In this document: positions 43,868 to 53,119 of the stretch, piece by piece
Layout: each line of letters begins with the position of its first letter
Numbering within the stretch: the stretch's first letter is position 1
Assembly (NCBI GenBank): GCA_963677175.2
Contig: CAXXES010000004.1
Span: forward strand, 620,001 to 684,000
Source: Sunxiuqinia sp963677175
Lineage (GTDB): Bacteria; Bacteroidota; Bacteroidia; Bacteroidales; Prolixibacteraceae
Length of the DNA stretch: 64,000 bases
Direction of reading: 5' to 3'
Position numbers and translations under genes: made by a program
The notes under the pieces: model-generated
Database searches by the model: none
Told to the model about the DNA's origin: nothing
What the model saw: the letters and a program-made list of their open reading frames with translations, nothing else

Positions 43868-45173
43868 ATTCATAAGTGGATTTTCAAAATTGAATCGCTT
43901 GCAGAAAATTCAATGGCTCGTTGAAGCCTTGAATCTGGATGAATCGACAGCAATGCTATTTAGCTTCTTTGAATTATCGGATCAAGAGCTTCAGTCGGTT
44001 ATTGCCGATTTAAGCGAAAATCAAGTATCCAACTTTCATTTCCCTTTTTCAGTTGCTCCCAACTTTTTGGTCGATGGACAGTTTATGACTTTTCCTTTGG
44101 TTACCGAAGAAAGTTCGGTGGTTGCCGCCTTGGCAAAAGCAGCTGGTTTTTGGGCAAAGCGAGGTGGTTTCCACACCGAAGTTATTGGTACAGAAAAAAA
44201 AGGACAGCTTCACTTTAGCTGGAAGGGTACTCCTGAAAAGTTAGAAAAAGCTTTTCCGCTTTTGAAAGAACAGTTATTGCGCGACGTCGTTTCAATAAGC
44301 CGGAATATGGAAAAGCGAGGCGGTGGAATTACAGCAATCGAGCTGAACTATTTACCTGAAATTTTACCGAATTACTACCAACTGGATGTGGCTTTCGGAA
44401 CTTGCGACGCGATGGGAGCCAATTTTATCAATTCGTGCCTCGAGCAGTTTGGGAAAAGTCTGAAAAACTGGGTTCTGCTGAATGAAGATTTTGATGGAGA
44501 AGAAAGAGAGCTGGAAGTGATCATGGCCATTTTATCCAATTATGTACCCAATAGCCGGGTAAAGGTTTGGGTTGAATGTCCGGTTGTAGAGCTCGAAACT
44601 GATCCACAGCAAGCAAAGGTACTTGCGGATAAATTTGTGCGGGCAGTTCATATTTCACGGCACGATGTTTCGCGGGCGGTAACTCACAATAAAGGCATTT
44701 TTAATGGTATTGACGCGTTGGCTATTGCCACCGGAAATGACTTCCGTGCACTTGAAGCTGGAGGACATGCCTTTGCCGCTAGTAATGGTCGTTACTGCGG
44801 ACTGAGCAACGCTGGGATAACTGGCGATAAGTTTTGGTTTAGTCTTGAAATGCCACTGGCTGTTGGTGTGGTTGGCGGTGTGACAAGACTTCATCCGCTG
44901 GCAAAAATCGCTATGCGTATTTTGAGACAACCTTCCGCCCGGCAATTAATGGTTTATTTGGCTGTCGCTGGCTTGGCTTCCAATTGGTCGGCCGTGAAAT
45001 CGCTGGTAACCACTGGCATCCAGCAGGGACATATGAAAATGCACTTGAGTAATATTTTAAGCAGTTTCAGCCTTTCGGATGAACAAAAACGGGAGGCCAA
45101 ACTTTACTTTCAAGATCGGGAAGTTTCTTTTTTCGAAGTGCAAAAATATTTAAACGAACATGCCGGAAGTTAA
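43854..45173 (+). CDS. Hydroxymethylglutaryl-CoA reductase (class II)
   Basis: 439 aa, the bacterial class II length. It reduces HMG-CoA to mevalonate, or runs in reverse in degradative organisms; the downstream mevalonate kinases argue for synthesis. Key segments: SVAPNFLVDGQ, TEESSVVAALAKAAGFW with the catalytic glutamate, GTCDAMGANFINSC, NKGIFNGIDALAIATGNDFRALEAG and the late histidine in MKMHLSNI. Overlaps both neighbours. Confidence 0.92.
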   Translation: MTEPKFISGFSKLNRLQKIQWLVEALNLDESTAMLFSFFELSDQELQSVIADLSENQVSNFHFPFSVAPNFLVDGQFMTFPLVTEESSVVAALAKAAGFWAKRGGFHTEVIGTEKKGQLHFSWKGTPEKLEKAFPLLKEQLLRDVVSISRNMEKRGGGITAIELNYLPEILPNYYQLDVAFGTCDAMGANFINSCLEQFGKSLKNWVLLNEDFDGEERELEVIMAILSNYVPNSRVKVWVECPVVELETDPQQAKVLADKFVRAVHISRHDVSRAVTHNKGIFNGIDALAIATGNDFRALEAGGHAFAASNGRYCGLSNAGITGDKFWFSLEMPLAVGVVGGVTRLHPLAKIAMRILRQPSARQLMVYLAVAGLASNWSAVKSLVTTGIQQGHMKMHLSNILSSFSLSDEQKREAKLYFQDREVSFFEVQKYLNEHAGS

Positions 45174-46083
45174 ACAAACATATCATGCCAACGGGAAGTT
45201 GTTGCTGACTGCCGAATATTTTGTTCTGCATGGAGCAAAGGCCATTGCTTTGCCTCTACAATATGGGCAACAAATGGATGTGGCTGCAGGCAGCCGTCAG
45301 CAGGTGATTCGCTGGAAGGCATTTATGCAGGAAGGCTTATGGTTTTCCTGTGATTTGAAGCTACCTGATTTACGAATTGTGCACAGTTCAGATACGGAGA
45401 AAGCACTGATTCTGCAAGATGCCTTGAAGGCGATTGTGAAGATGAACCCACAGTTTAAGCTGAATGGTGGGCTGGATATTCATACCAAGATTGATTTTCA
45501 CAACCAGTGGGGATTCGGAAGCAGCAGTACCATGATTGCCAACCTGGCTTCGTGGGCCGGCGTTGACCCTTTCAAACTAAACGACAAGATTTTTAATGGC
45601 TCCGGTTTTGATATTGCCTGTGCTTCAGCTGACGGACCTATTTTTTATCAGAAAAATCAGAGGCCCGAACGAATCCATTTGGACTACCCTTTTTTAGATC
45701 ATCTTTACTTTATTTATTCCGGTACGAAAAAAAGCACACGTAACGAAGTGCGGAAGTTTTTAAAAAGGGGGGCTATCACGTCTGCTCAAATTGATGAGAT
45801 TAATACGATTTCGGAACGGTTTTACCGGATCGAAAAGCTGAATGATTTTCAGCATCTGCTGGTGGAGCATGAGCAATTGGTCTCCGGCCTTTTGGGTACT
45901 CCGGCTGTTAAATCGAGCTATTTCAGCAACTTCGACGGCGAGGTCAAATCGTTGGGCGCCTGGGGTGGCGATTTTTACCTGGTTGCCACGCCAATGGATG
46001 AACGGTCTGTGTTGAATTACTTTAAAGAAAAAGGCTTAAGTGTGGTATTCCCATGGAAAAAGCTGGTGTTGAATAATTGTTGA
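45160..46083 (+). CDS. GYDIA-family GHMP kinase, candidate phosphomevalonate kinase
   Basis: 307 aa GHMP-fold kinase. ATP motif WGFGSSSTMIANL near residue 120; GSGFDIACASADGP near residue 146 corresponds to the GYDIA signature naming the family. In Bacteroidota mevalonate clusters this family occupies the place where phosphomevalonate kinase would be expected, and no other candidate for that step exists here. Assignment to that reaction is inference from position. Overlaps HMGR by 14 bp. Confidence 0.8.
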   Translation: MPEVKQTYHANGKLLLTAEYFVLHGAKAIALPLQYGQQMDVAAGSRQQVIRWKAFMQEGLWFSCDLKLPDLRIVHSSDTEKALILQDALKAIVKMNPQFKLNGGLDIHTKIDFHNQWGFGSSSTMIANLASWAGVDPFKLNDKIFNGSGFDIACASADGPIFYQKNQRPERIHLDYPFLDHLYFIYSGTKKSTRNEVRKFLKRGAITSAQIDEINTISERFYRIEKLNDFQHLLVEHEQLVSGLLGTPAVKSSYFSNFDGEVKSLGAWGGDFYLVATPMDERSVLNYFKEKGLSVVFPWKKLVLNNC

Positions 46084-46092
46084 TTTGAAAAG

Positions 46093-47136
46093 ATGATGAA
46101 AAAACAGTCATATCATGCCTCATGGGAGTGCCCATCGAACATTGCGTTGGTGAAGTATTGGGGAAAAAAAACGGGTCAATTGCCCATGAATGCTTCATTA
46201 AGCTTTAGTCTGAAAAAAGCCCAAACCAAAACTAGTGTGCGCATTGAGCCTGCCAGTCGTCGGAATGTTGAGTTTTTGTTTGAGGGAAAACCTTCGGCCT
46301 TTACGGAGCGTGTAGAAAAATACCTGGCCGTTATGTCACTGGAGCATGACTGGTTGAATGATTACGCTTTTTACATCGAAAGCGAAAATACTTTTCCGCA
46401 TTCAACCGGAATTGCCTCCTCTGCCTCGGCTTTTGGGGCGCTGGCCCTTTGCCTCGTTGATTTGAAGCAGCAGGTTAATCAAAGTGAATTTACGTCCCAG
46501 CAGTTTATTCAAAAAGCTTCGCGGTGGGCGCGCCTGGGCAGCGGGAGTGCTTGCCGTTCGGTTTTTCCTTCGTTTGCTCTTTGGGGACGTCTGGAAGGTG
46601 TTCCAAATTCGACCGACTGTAACGCCATTCCACTCACCGACAAGTTGCATCCCGCTTACCAGTCGTTGCGTGATGCCGTTTTGCTGGTTGATTCTTCCAA
46701 AAAGCAGGTTTCCAGCTCTGCCGGCCACGAGCTGATGAATGAGCATGATTTTAAAGATGTTCGCATTTCGCAGGCCAATAAGCACCTCAGCCAATTGCTG
46801 GAGGTGATGAGAGCTGGTGATCATCAGCGATTTTTTCAATTGGTTGAAAAAGAAGCGCTCAGCTTGCATGCCCTGATGATGACCTCTGATCCCTCCTTTA
46901 TCCTGCTGCATCCAAACAGTTTGTCTGTAATTGCAAAAATCCGCGAATTTCGGCAACAAACCGGATTAGCTGTTGGTTTTACAATTGATGCGGGTCCAAA
47001 CATTCATGTGATTTATTTTGAGCAGGCCAAGCAACTGGTTCATCAGTTTATTAAGGATGAATTGTTGTCTTTAACTGAAGATGGCGACTGGCTGGACGAC
47101 TGCATCGGTAACGGGCCAAGGAAATTAAATGAATGA
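46093..47136 (+). CDS. mvaD: Diphosphomevalonate decarboxylase
   Basis: 347 aa GHMP-superfamily enzyme that makes IPP from mevalonate diphosphate with ATP. Start region SNIALVKYWGKKTGQLPMNASLS is diagnostic, with STGIASSASAFGALAL near residue 105, SGSACRS near residue 155 and DAGPNIHVIY near residue 297. Full length. Its stop overlaps the mevalonate kinase start. Confidence 0.93.
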   Translation: MMKKQSYHASWECPSNIALVKYWGKKTGQLPMNASLSFSLKKAQTKTSVRIEPASRRNVEFLFEGKPSAFTERVEKYLAVMSLEHDWLNDYAFYIESENTFPHSTGIASSASAFGALALCLVDLKQQVNQSEFTSQQFIQKASRWARLGSGSACRSVFPSFALWGRLEGVPNSTDCNAIPLTDKLHPAYQSLRDAVLLVDSSKKQVSSSAGHELMNEHDFKDVRISQANKHLSQLLEVMRAGDHQRFFQLVEKEALSLHALMMTSDPSFILLHPNSLSVIAKIREFRQQTGLAVGFTIDAGPNIHVIYFEQAKQLVHQFIKDELLSLTEDGDWLDDCIGNGPRKLNE

Positions 47137-48044
47137 AGAAATTTAATGCCAAATTGTTGTTGTTTGGAGAATATGGGTTGATGGTTGGTGCAATGGCATT
47201 AGCCGTGCCTTTTTCCCATTTTAAAGGAAGCTTGGAATTTGCTAATGAAACGGCATCAGGCATTTTTAAAAACAGTCAGCTTGAGCTCGACCGCTTCGTG
47301 TCTTACTTTCATCACCACCAATTAAACGTCCAGATGAATTTTTCTCTTCATCTGGAGGAAATCAAAAAGGACTTAGGAAGGGGTATGTATTTCAATTCTG
47401 ATATTCCGCTACAATATGGTGTGGGAAGTTCAGCAGCATTATGTGCCGCTATCTATGAGCATTATGGTAACTATCAGCTAGATCTAAAAGAGGTGAAAGA
47501 TAAAAAGAACCTGCTATCGGTGCTGAAGAATGATTTCGCAGTGATGGAAGCGTATTTCCATGGACAAAGCTCTGGTTTTGATCCGTTGGTGTCCTTTGTT
47601 AATCGTCCGGTTTTGTTGGGAAACAAGCAAATCGACTTACCATCGCCTGAACTGAAAACACATGGCTATTCGGTTTATTTGCTGGATACTGAAGTGAAAA
47701 GTCCAACCGCGCCGCTTGTTCGTTTGTTTTTGGATAAGATGAAGGATAAGTCCTTTGAAAAGTGTTTTCAAAAAGAATTTTTGCCAGCCAATGATATGGC
47801 TATCCAATCGTTGCTAACCGGGGAAACCCGGAAACTTTTCAAACAGCTGAATTTGCTTTCCATATTTCAGGCTGAACATCTTCAGGAAATGATTCCGGCT
47901 CATTTTCGCCAGTTGGTTGGCGGGTTACTGGGTTCAGGTATTCCGGTGAAATTACTGGGATCGGGTGGGGGCGGATTTTTACTTGCCTTTGTACCCGAAG
48001 GTGCTATGCTTCCAGAGAAAGTAAAAAGCCTCAAGGTATTCTAA
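47133..48044 (+). CDS. Mevalonate kinase-like GHMP kinase
   Basis: 303 aa. Motif 1 is LLLFGEYGLMVGA at the N-terminus, motif 2 PLQYGVGSSAALCAAIYE near residue 90, HGQSSGFDPLVSF near 143, and the C-terminal LLGSGGGGFLLAF. This fits mevalonate kinase, the first phosphorylation of mevalonate. Last gene of the operon. I see no strong terminator just after it. Confidence 0.85.
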   Translation: MKKFNAKLLLFGEYGLMVGAMALAVPFSHFKGSLEFANETASGIFKNSQLELDRFVSYFHHHQLNVQMNFSLHLEEIKKDLGRGMYFNSDIPLQYGVGSSAALCAAIYEHYGNYQLDLKEVKDKKNLLSVLKNDFAVMEAYFHGQSSGFDPLVSFVNRPVLLGNKQIDLPSPELKTHGYSVYLLDTEVKSPTAPLVRLFLDKMKDKSFEKCFQKEFLPANDMAIQSLLTGETRKLFKQLNLLSIFQAEHLQEMIPAHFRQLVGGLLGSGIPVKLLGSGGGGFLLAFVPEGAMLPEKVKSLKVF

Positions 48045-48291
48045 GCCAATCGTATTGAGCTAATCAAATATTTTATTGGATAACTGTTGTTTAGCATATT
48101 TTGTCGAAACAGGCAGTATTGTTCAGCTTCCTCGAATTCAGCTTGACCCGGATACAAATCATTGTTCTCAAACGACTTTGTATTAAGGGATGTTTGATTA
48201 TCTTGTGCCAATATTTTGAATCTCTTGTGGAGAATAGTTTACGAAAAGGATTCTCTGGTTCTTTTTTCGTCGGATTTAAACACAAAAAAGC

Positions 48292-51200
48292 ATGGGGAGA
48301 GATGATGTGAGTAGGATGCTGTTTTTTTGTTTATTAATGAGTCTAATGTCCATGCATTCGCTTGGTCAGTCGAATAGCATTGAATTCGACCATTACTCAA
48401 CAGATGATGGTCTGTCAGGTAGTTATGTAACTTCAATTTTACAGGATAGCAGAGGGTTTATGTGGTTTGGGACTGGAAACGGGCTCAACCGTTTCGATGG
48501 GATCTCGTTTAAAACGTATTATTTCGATCCGAACGACAGCACTTCAATTCCGGGAACCTGGGTTACTTCGCTTAATGAGGATTCGCGTGGAAATATTTGG
48601 GTCATGACCAGCCACGGCTTGTGCCTTTTCAACCGGGGAAAAGATAATTTTTCAAGGAAAGTAATTGCTGTTGAAGGAGAGGCCGTTGACGACACCTATT
48701 TGATTGCCAGTTTTATTGATAGTCGTGATATTCTGTGGATTAGCTCCGAGCATGGAACATACCGTGTAGAAATCGCGGACGATGATGTTCATACCAAGCG
48801 GATTTTGAACGCCAAACGGTTTTTGTTGCCCGAGGATGACGTATCGGAAGTTTATAAAAGCAATATTTTTTCATTTGTAGAAGACCAGCATGGCGAAATA
48901 TGGGCGGCGAGCAACAGTAAGGATCTTTTTCGCTTTGACAATGAGAAATTCCAGTTTCTGCCTCACCCAATCGATCATCCCGAAGCCCATAGCTTCAGCA
49001 ATAATCGTAAAAAGATACTGGAAAGTAGCGATGGTGAATTTTTTATTAGCATAGAGCAAAACGGCCTGATGGTGTGGGACCGGATCACTGATCAATACAC
49101 TTTTCATAAGTCAGATAGTTCGAAGACAGGCCTTAAAGGCGATGTGCTATTCTCGCTCGAAGAAGATGCCGGTGGAGACATCTGGATTGGAGACCGAAAC
49201 ACTGAAGGAATCAACATTTTTAATAAGGAAACGGGGACATTCAGGTATTGTCAATCTCAGGAGTTGGATTTTTATTCGCTTAACACCAACAAAATCAATA
49301 CTATTTATCGTGATAACGCAGGCTCTATGTGGGTGGGGACGATTACCGGCGTTGATAAATACAGTCCGGGGAAGCAAAAATTTAAGCGTTATTACAGTAG
49401 CCCTGTTCTACCCGACAGGTTGATTTTCAATAATGTGCTTTGTTTTTCGGAAAGTAAAACCGGTGATATCTGGATTGGAACAGACGGCGGTGGATTAAAT
49501 AAACTGGATTATGAAACAGGTAAGTTTTCCTGGTACAAACACGATCCTGACGATCCGGAATCATTGAGCAGCAACAGTATTATTTCTGTTTTTGAGGATC
49601 ATGAAGGAGTAGTTTGGATGGGGACATTTCATGGTGGTTTAGCCCGATTGAAAGATGGAGAGTTTAGTGCTTTCCTGCCTGATCCTGCTGACCCGTATGC
49701 GATTTCAAACCGAAACATCTGGTATGTGTTTGAAGACAGTCAACGAAACTTATGGTTGGCAACGCTGGATAGCGGGGTGGAGCTCTTTGACCGGAAGTCA
49801 AACAGGTTCTATCATTATAGCAAGGGCGAAGGAGATCCATCAAATCTTGGGAACAATTCGCCACTGCAGATCTACGAAGACAGCCGGCAGAAGCTATACG
49901 TCGTTGGCAATCAGGGCGTGAATATACTTGACCTGAAAGAACATGACTTTTCGGAGAAACCACCCAAATTGAAGTTTAGGAACCTGTCGTATGCTGAAAT
50001 GCAAAATAGCCTTAGCAGCAATGATATTGTTTGTGTGCAAGAAGATAACAATGGTCATTTGTGGTTTGGGACGGCCGGATCAGGAATCGATAAGCTGGAT
50101 TCGGAAACAGGCGAATTTACCAATTATTCAACCAAGGATGGACTGCCGGGCAATTCGGTAGGCTCCATTTTGGTTGACAGCCTGAATAATTTGTGGCTGG
50201 CGACCAATAAAGGACTGGCTCGGTTTAATCCTGAAACAAAAGCCGTTGACGTCTTTTCAACAGCAGATGGTTTGCAAAGCAATAATCTAAAGGGTAAAGC
50301 GATTAAAACCAGCTGGGGTGAGATGTTCTTTGGTGGAGCCAGCGGCTTTAATTCTTTTTATCCTAAACGAATTCAATACAAAAACCGGCACAAACCACCG
50401 GTTGTGATCACTGGCTTAAAGATATACAATGAAACTGTGGGCATTGATGAACGGATTAATAACAAAGTAATTTTAGCTTGCGACATCAGTGAAATGGATG
50501 AGTTGGTGCTTAGTTACAAAGAAAACTACTTCACTTTCGAATTTGCTGCTCTTGACTACACCACACCAGAGAAAAATAGTTTTGCCTACCTGATGGAAGG
50601 AGTTGACAGGGGATGGGTTGAGGCGGGCACCCAGCGCGCCGCTAATTACACTAGCCTTGATCCAGGCGAATACATTTTTCGGGTTAAAGCCTCGAATAAC
50701 GATGGGGTTTGGAATGAGGAGGGTACTTCCTTAAAAGTAATCATTATGCCTCCTTGGTGGAAAACATGGTTATTCCGTCTGGTAATTGGGGCATTGATTA
50801 TTTTTGTGTTCACCCATATTTATTTTTCACGAATTCGCCACTTTAAAAGACAGCGTGTACTGCTTGAAAAATTAGTGTCCAAGAAAACCGATGAATTGCA
50901 GCAAATGAATTCCCGACTCCTGGAACAGGCGAACTTTTTGAATAAGACGAATGCAGCTTTGGAAGAGCGACAGGCAAAAATAGAGAATCAACAAAAAGAG
51001 CTGACCAGTCAGAAGGAGTCTCTGGTGAAAATAAATAAAGAGCTGCAAAATTTGAATGCGACCAAAGATAAGTTCTTTTCGATTATTGCCCACGATATTA
51101 AGAGCCCGTTTTCAGCAATTCTGGGTTTTGCTGAGATGCTAAAGGTGAATTACAAAGAATTGAATGAGGAAACAAAGCTTGAGATTGTTGATATGATCAA

Positions 51201-51765
51201 TACTTCATCCAAAAGTGTTTATCAATTACTGGATAGCTTATTGAAATGGTCGAGGTCGCAGCGAGGGGTCATTGAGTTCAAGCCTGAAGGAATTGAATTG
51301 CGTGGGGTGATTGGTGGTGTCATTGAATTAATGAAAGGCTCAGCCGAAAACAAAAAGATTGAACTTGAACTTGAGGTGCCAAAAGATCTATCGGTTTGTG
51401 CTGACCTGCAAATGCTGGATGTTATTCTACGAAACCTTATCAGTAATGCTTTGAAATTCACCAATACGGGTGGATGTATTCAGATTCACTCTGAAGTTAG
51501 GGGCGATTTTATTCAACTTAAAGTTTCTGATAATGGAGTTGGAATGGAGCATGGGATAAAAGAAAAGCTTTTTGAGATTGATTCGAACCATACTGCTAGG
51601 GGAACTGCTAATGAAGAAGGTTCCGGCTTGGGGCTGATTCTTGTCAAAGAGTTTGTGGCCCGGCATGGAGGTGAGATTTGGGTTGAAAGTGAACCGGGAG
51701 AGGGGAGCGAGTTCTATTTTACTTTACCTGCTGCTAATTCAGCTTCTGGTAGCCCGGGCAATTAG
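48292..51765 (+). CDS. Propeller-type sensor histidine kinase without receiver or output domain
   Basis: 1,157 aa. Signal or anchor region (about 8-27), periplasmic two-component propeller repeats (FMWFGTGNGLNR, DIWIGTDGGGLNKL and others; about 28-690), Y_Y_Y domain (about 745-820), a membrane helix (about 823-845), coiled coil (about 850-925), HisKA with IAHDIKSPFSAILG, and HATPase with LISNALKFT, DNGVGME and GSGLGLI. Unlike the HTCC at 27598 it ends after the kinase, so its response regulator lies elsewhere. ATG at 48292 used; 48316 is possible. Confidence 0.9.
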   Translation: MGRDDVSRMLFFCLLMSLMSMHSLGQSNSIEFDHYSTDDGLSGSYVTSILQDSRGFMWFGTGNGLNRFDGISFKTYYFDPNDSTSIPGTWVTSLNEDSRGNIWVMTSHGLCLFNRGKDNFSRKVIAVEGEAVDDTYLIASFIDSRDILWISSEHGTYRVEIADDDVHTKRILNAKRFLLPEDDVSEVYKSNIFSFVEDQHGEIWAASNSKDLFRFDNEKFQFLPHPIDHPEAHSFSNNRKKILESSDGEFFISIEQNGLMVWDRITDQYTFHKSDSSKTGLKGDVLFSLEEDAGGDIWIGDRNTEGINIFNKETGTFRYCQSQELDFYSLNTNKINTIYRDNAGSMWVGTITGVDKYSPGKQKFKRYYSSPVLPDRLIFNNVLCFSESKTGDIWIGTDGGGLNKLDYETGKFSWYKHDPDDPESLSSNSIISVFEDHEGVVWMGTFHGGLARLKDGEFSAFLPDPADPYAISNRNIWYVFEDSQRNLWLATLDSGVELFDRKSNRFYHYSKGEGDPSNLGNNSPLQIYEDSRQKLYVVGNQGVNILDLKEHDFSEKPPKLKFRNLSYAEMQNSLSSNDIVCVQEDNNGHLWFGTAGSGIDKLDSETGEFTNYSTKDGLPGNSVGSILVDSLNNLWLATNKGLARFNPETKAVDVFSTADGLQSNNLKGKAIKTSWGEMFFGGASGFNSFYPKRIQYKNRHKPPVVITGLKIYNETVGIDERINNKVILACDISEMDELVLSYKENYFTFEFAALDYTTPEKNSFAYLMEGVDRGWVEAGTQRAANYTSLDPGEYIFRVKASNNDGVWNEEGTSLKVIIMPPWWKTWLFRLVIGALIIFVFTHIYFSRIRHFKRQRVLLEKLVSKKTDELQQMNSRLLEQANFLNKTNAALEERQAKIENQQKELTSQKESLVKINKELQNLNATKDKFFSIIAHDIKSPFSAILGFAEMLKVNYKELNEETKLEIVDMINTSSKSVYQLLDSLLKWSRSQRGVIEFKPEGIELRGVIGGVIELMKGSAENKKIELELEVPKDLSVCADLQMLDVILRNLISNALKFTNTGGCIQIHSEVRGDFIQLKVSDNGVGMEHGIKEKLFEIDSNHTARGTANEEGSGLGLILVKEFVARHGGEIWVESEPGEGSEFYFTLPAANSASGSPGN

Positions 51766-51800
51766 TACAAGGCTCAGCGGAATCGTTGACGTTCTGGATT

Positions 51801-51839
51801 AAAAAAAGCCTCGAGGTGTTTTAACCTCAAGGCTTTTTT
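51801..51839. terminator. Bidirectional rho-independent terminator
   Basis: AAAAAAGCCTCGAGGT (51802-51817) pairs with ACCTCAAGGCTTTTTT (51824-51839), giving a long stem with A-run on one side and T-run on the other. It sits between the convergent propeller kinase and ricT and can serve both. Confidence 0.85.
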
Positions 51840-51841
51840 AC

Positions 51842-52957
51842 TTATGACTTCGTATCAATTTTCCTTCTACTGTGATTTGGTCGTTTGGAGAATTTCTTCT
51901 TCCGTTTTTTCTGATTTTTTTGCTCTTCCAGAATAGAGTCGCTGACTGAGCCCACACTCATCTCATTTTCAGCTTTCACTTCCGGAGCCAGAAATTGCTC
52001 AATGGGCGGCCTTTTTCCTCGTTTGTTCAACTGAATGATTTTTTTGACATCTTCCAAGTCCAATACTAGCGGCTTAGTTCCGTAAACTTCATTCAGCGTG
52101 TACCAGATTTTCTTGTTCAGAATCTCCGTCTTGAAGTGACGGGCCACACCTTTTTCCGTTTCCAGCGCCAGCAATTCATTCGGAAAATCTTCCTGGGCTT
52201 CCAGGTAGGTGTCCAATTCGTACATCAGACAGCATTTCAGTTTGCCACATTTGCCCGCCATCTTTTCGGCATTGGGCGACAAGCCCTGCTGGTGTGCGGC
52301 ATCCGATGTTACACTGTCAAAGTCAGTACGCCAGGTTGAACAGCACAGTTCACGCCCACACGAACCAATTCCGCCAATCCGGCCAGCCTCTTGCCGTGCC
52401 CCGATTTGCTTCATTTCAACTTTAATCCGGAATTCACGGGCATACATCCGGATCAATTCCCTGAAATCAACCCGCCCCTCAGCGAGATAATAAAAAATAG
52501 CTTTGGAGTTATCACCACGAAATTCAACATCGCCAATTTTCATGTCCAGGCCTAACTCGTTTGCCAGTTGGCGCGAGCGAACCATCACCGGGTATTCCCG
52601 TTTTCGGGCAGCTTCCGATTTTTCTTTGTCAGTGGTTGTTGCTTTCCGATAAATTTTGCTCCACTGGTACCGGTCCGGCTTTCTGATTTTGCGCGCAAAC
52701 TGTTTCTCAGCCAGCGTTCCCACCAGCGAAACAGTTCCTACATCATGTCCCGGGGTTGTGGCTACAACCACCAGATCGCCGATCTTAAGCGGAAGTTCCT
52801 CTTCATTTCTGAAGAATTCCTTTCGGGTTCCTTTAAACCGAACTTCAACAATGTTTGATAAGTGTGTTGTATCTGGTAAGTCCTTCAGCCAATCATAGGT
52901 GCCTAGCATTTCGGGGCGGTCACCATTAGTATTCACACTACATACACTACATCCCAT
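51842..52957 (-). CDS. ricT: PSP1-domain protein, RicT/YaaT family
   Basis: 371 aa. The PSP1 domain holds the cysteine-rich stretch CGRELCCS and, about 30 residues on, CGKLKCCLMY, the iron-sulfur ligands known for the Bacillus RicAFT complex. Flanking RGDNSKAIFYYLAEGRVDFRELIR is also typical. The C-terminal 30 residues are lysine/arginine-rich and probably bind RNA. In Bacillus RicT affects RNA processing with RNase Y; the role here is not known. Two extra cysteines occur at the N-terminus (MGCSVC). Confidence 0.88.
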   Translation of the reverse strand: MGCSVCSVNTNGDRPEMLGTYDWLKDLPDTTHLSNIVEVRFKGTRKEFFRNEEELPLKIGDLVVVATTPGHDVGTVSLVGTLAEKQFARKIRKPDRYQWSKIYRKATTTDKEKSEAARKREYPVMVRSRQLANELGLDMKIGDVEFRGDNSKAIFYYLAEGRVDFRELIRMYAREFRIKVEMKQIGARQEAGRIGGIGSCGRELCCSTWRTDFDSVTSDAAHQQGLSPNAEKMAGKCGKLKCCLMYELDTYLEAQEDFPNELLALETEKGVARHFKTEILNKKIWYTLNEVYGTKPLVLDLEDVKKIIQLNKRGKRPPIEQFLAPEVKAENEMSVGSVSDSILEEQKNQKKRKKKFSKRPNHSRRKIDTKS

Positions 52958-53071
52958 ATGCTTTGTATTTAATAATTTCAGACAAAAATATCTAAAATTA
53001 AATCCAATTACTATTTTAATTGAATCTTAATTAGGAATTGAAAAAATGATTTATAAAAATATTTTCAGGAT

Positions 53072-53105
53072 AAAGCGGGTTTAAACCCGCTTTTTTGTTT
53101 TTTTT
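53072..53105 (+). terminator. Terminator-shaped hairpin directly before the DUF4105 gene
   Basis: AAAGCGGG-TTT/AAA-CCCGCTTT (53072-53093) is a perfect palindrome followed by a T-rich run ending 15 nt before the GTG start at 53120. Because the neighbouring ricT is divergent, there is no upstream plus-strand gene for it to end, so it may be a leader attenuator. Confidence 0.55.
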
Positions 53106-53119
53106 GAATAAAAAAAGTT

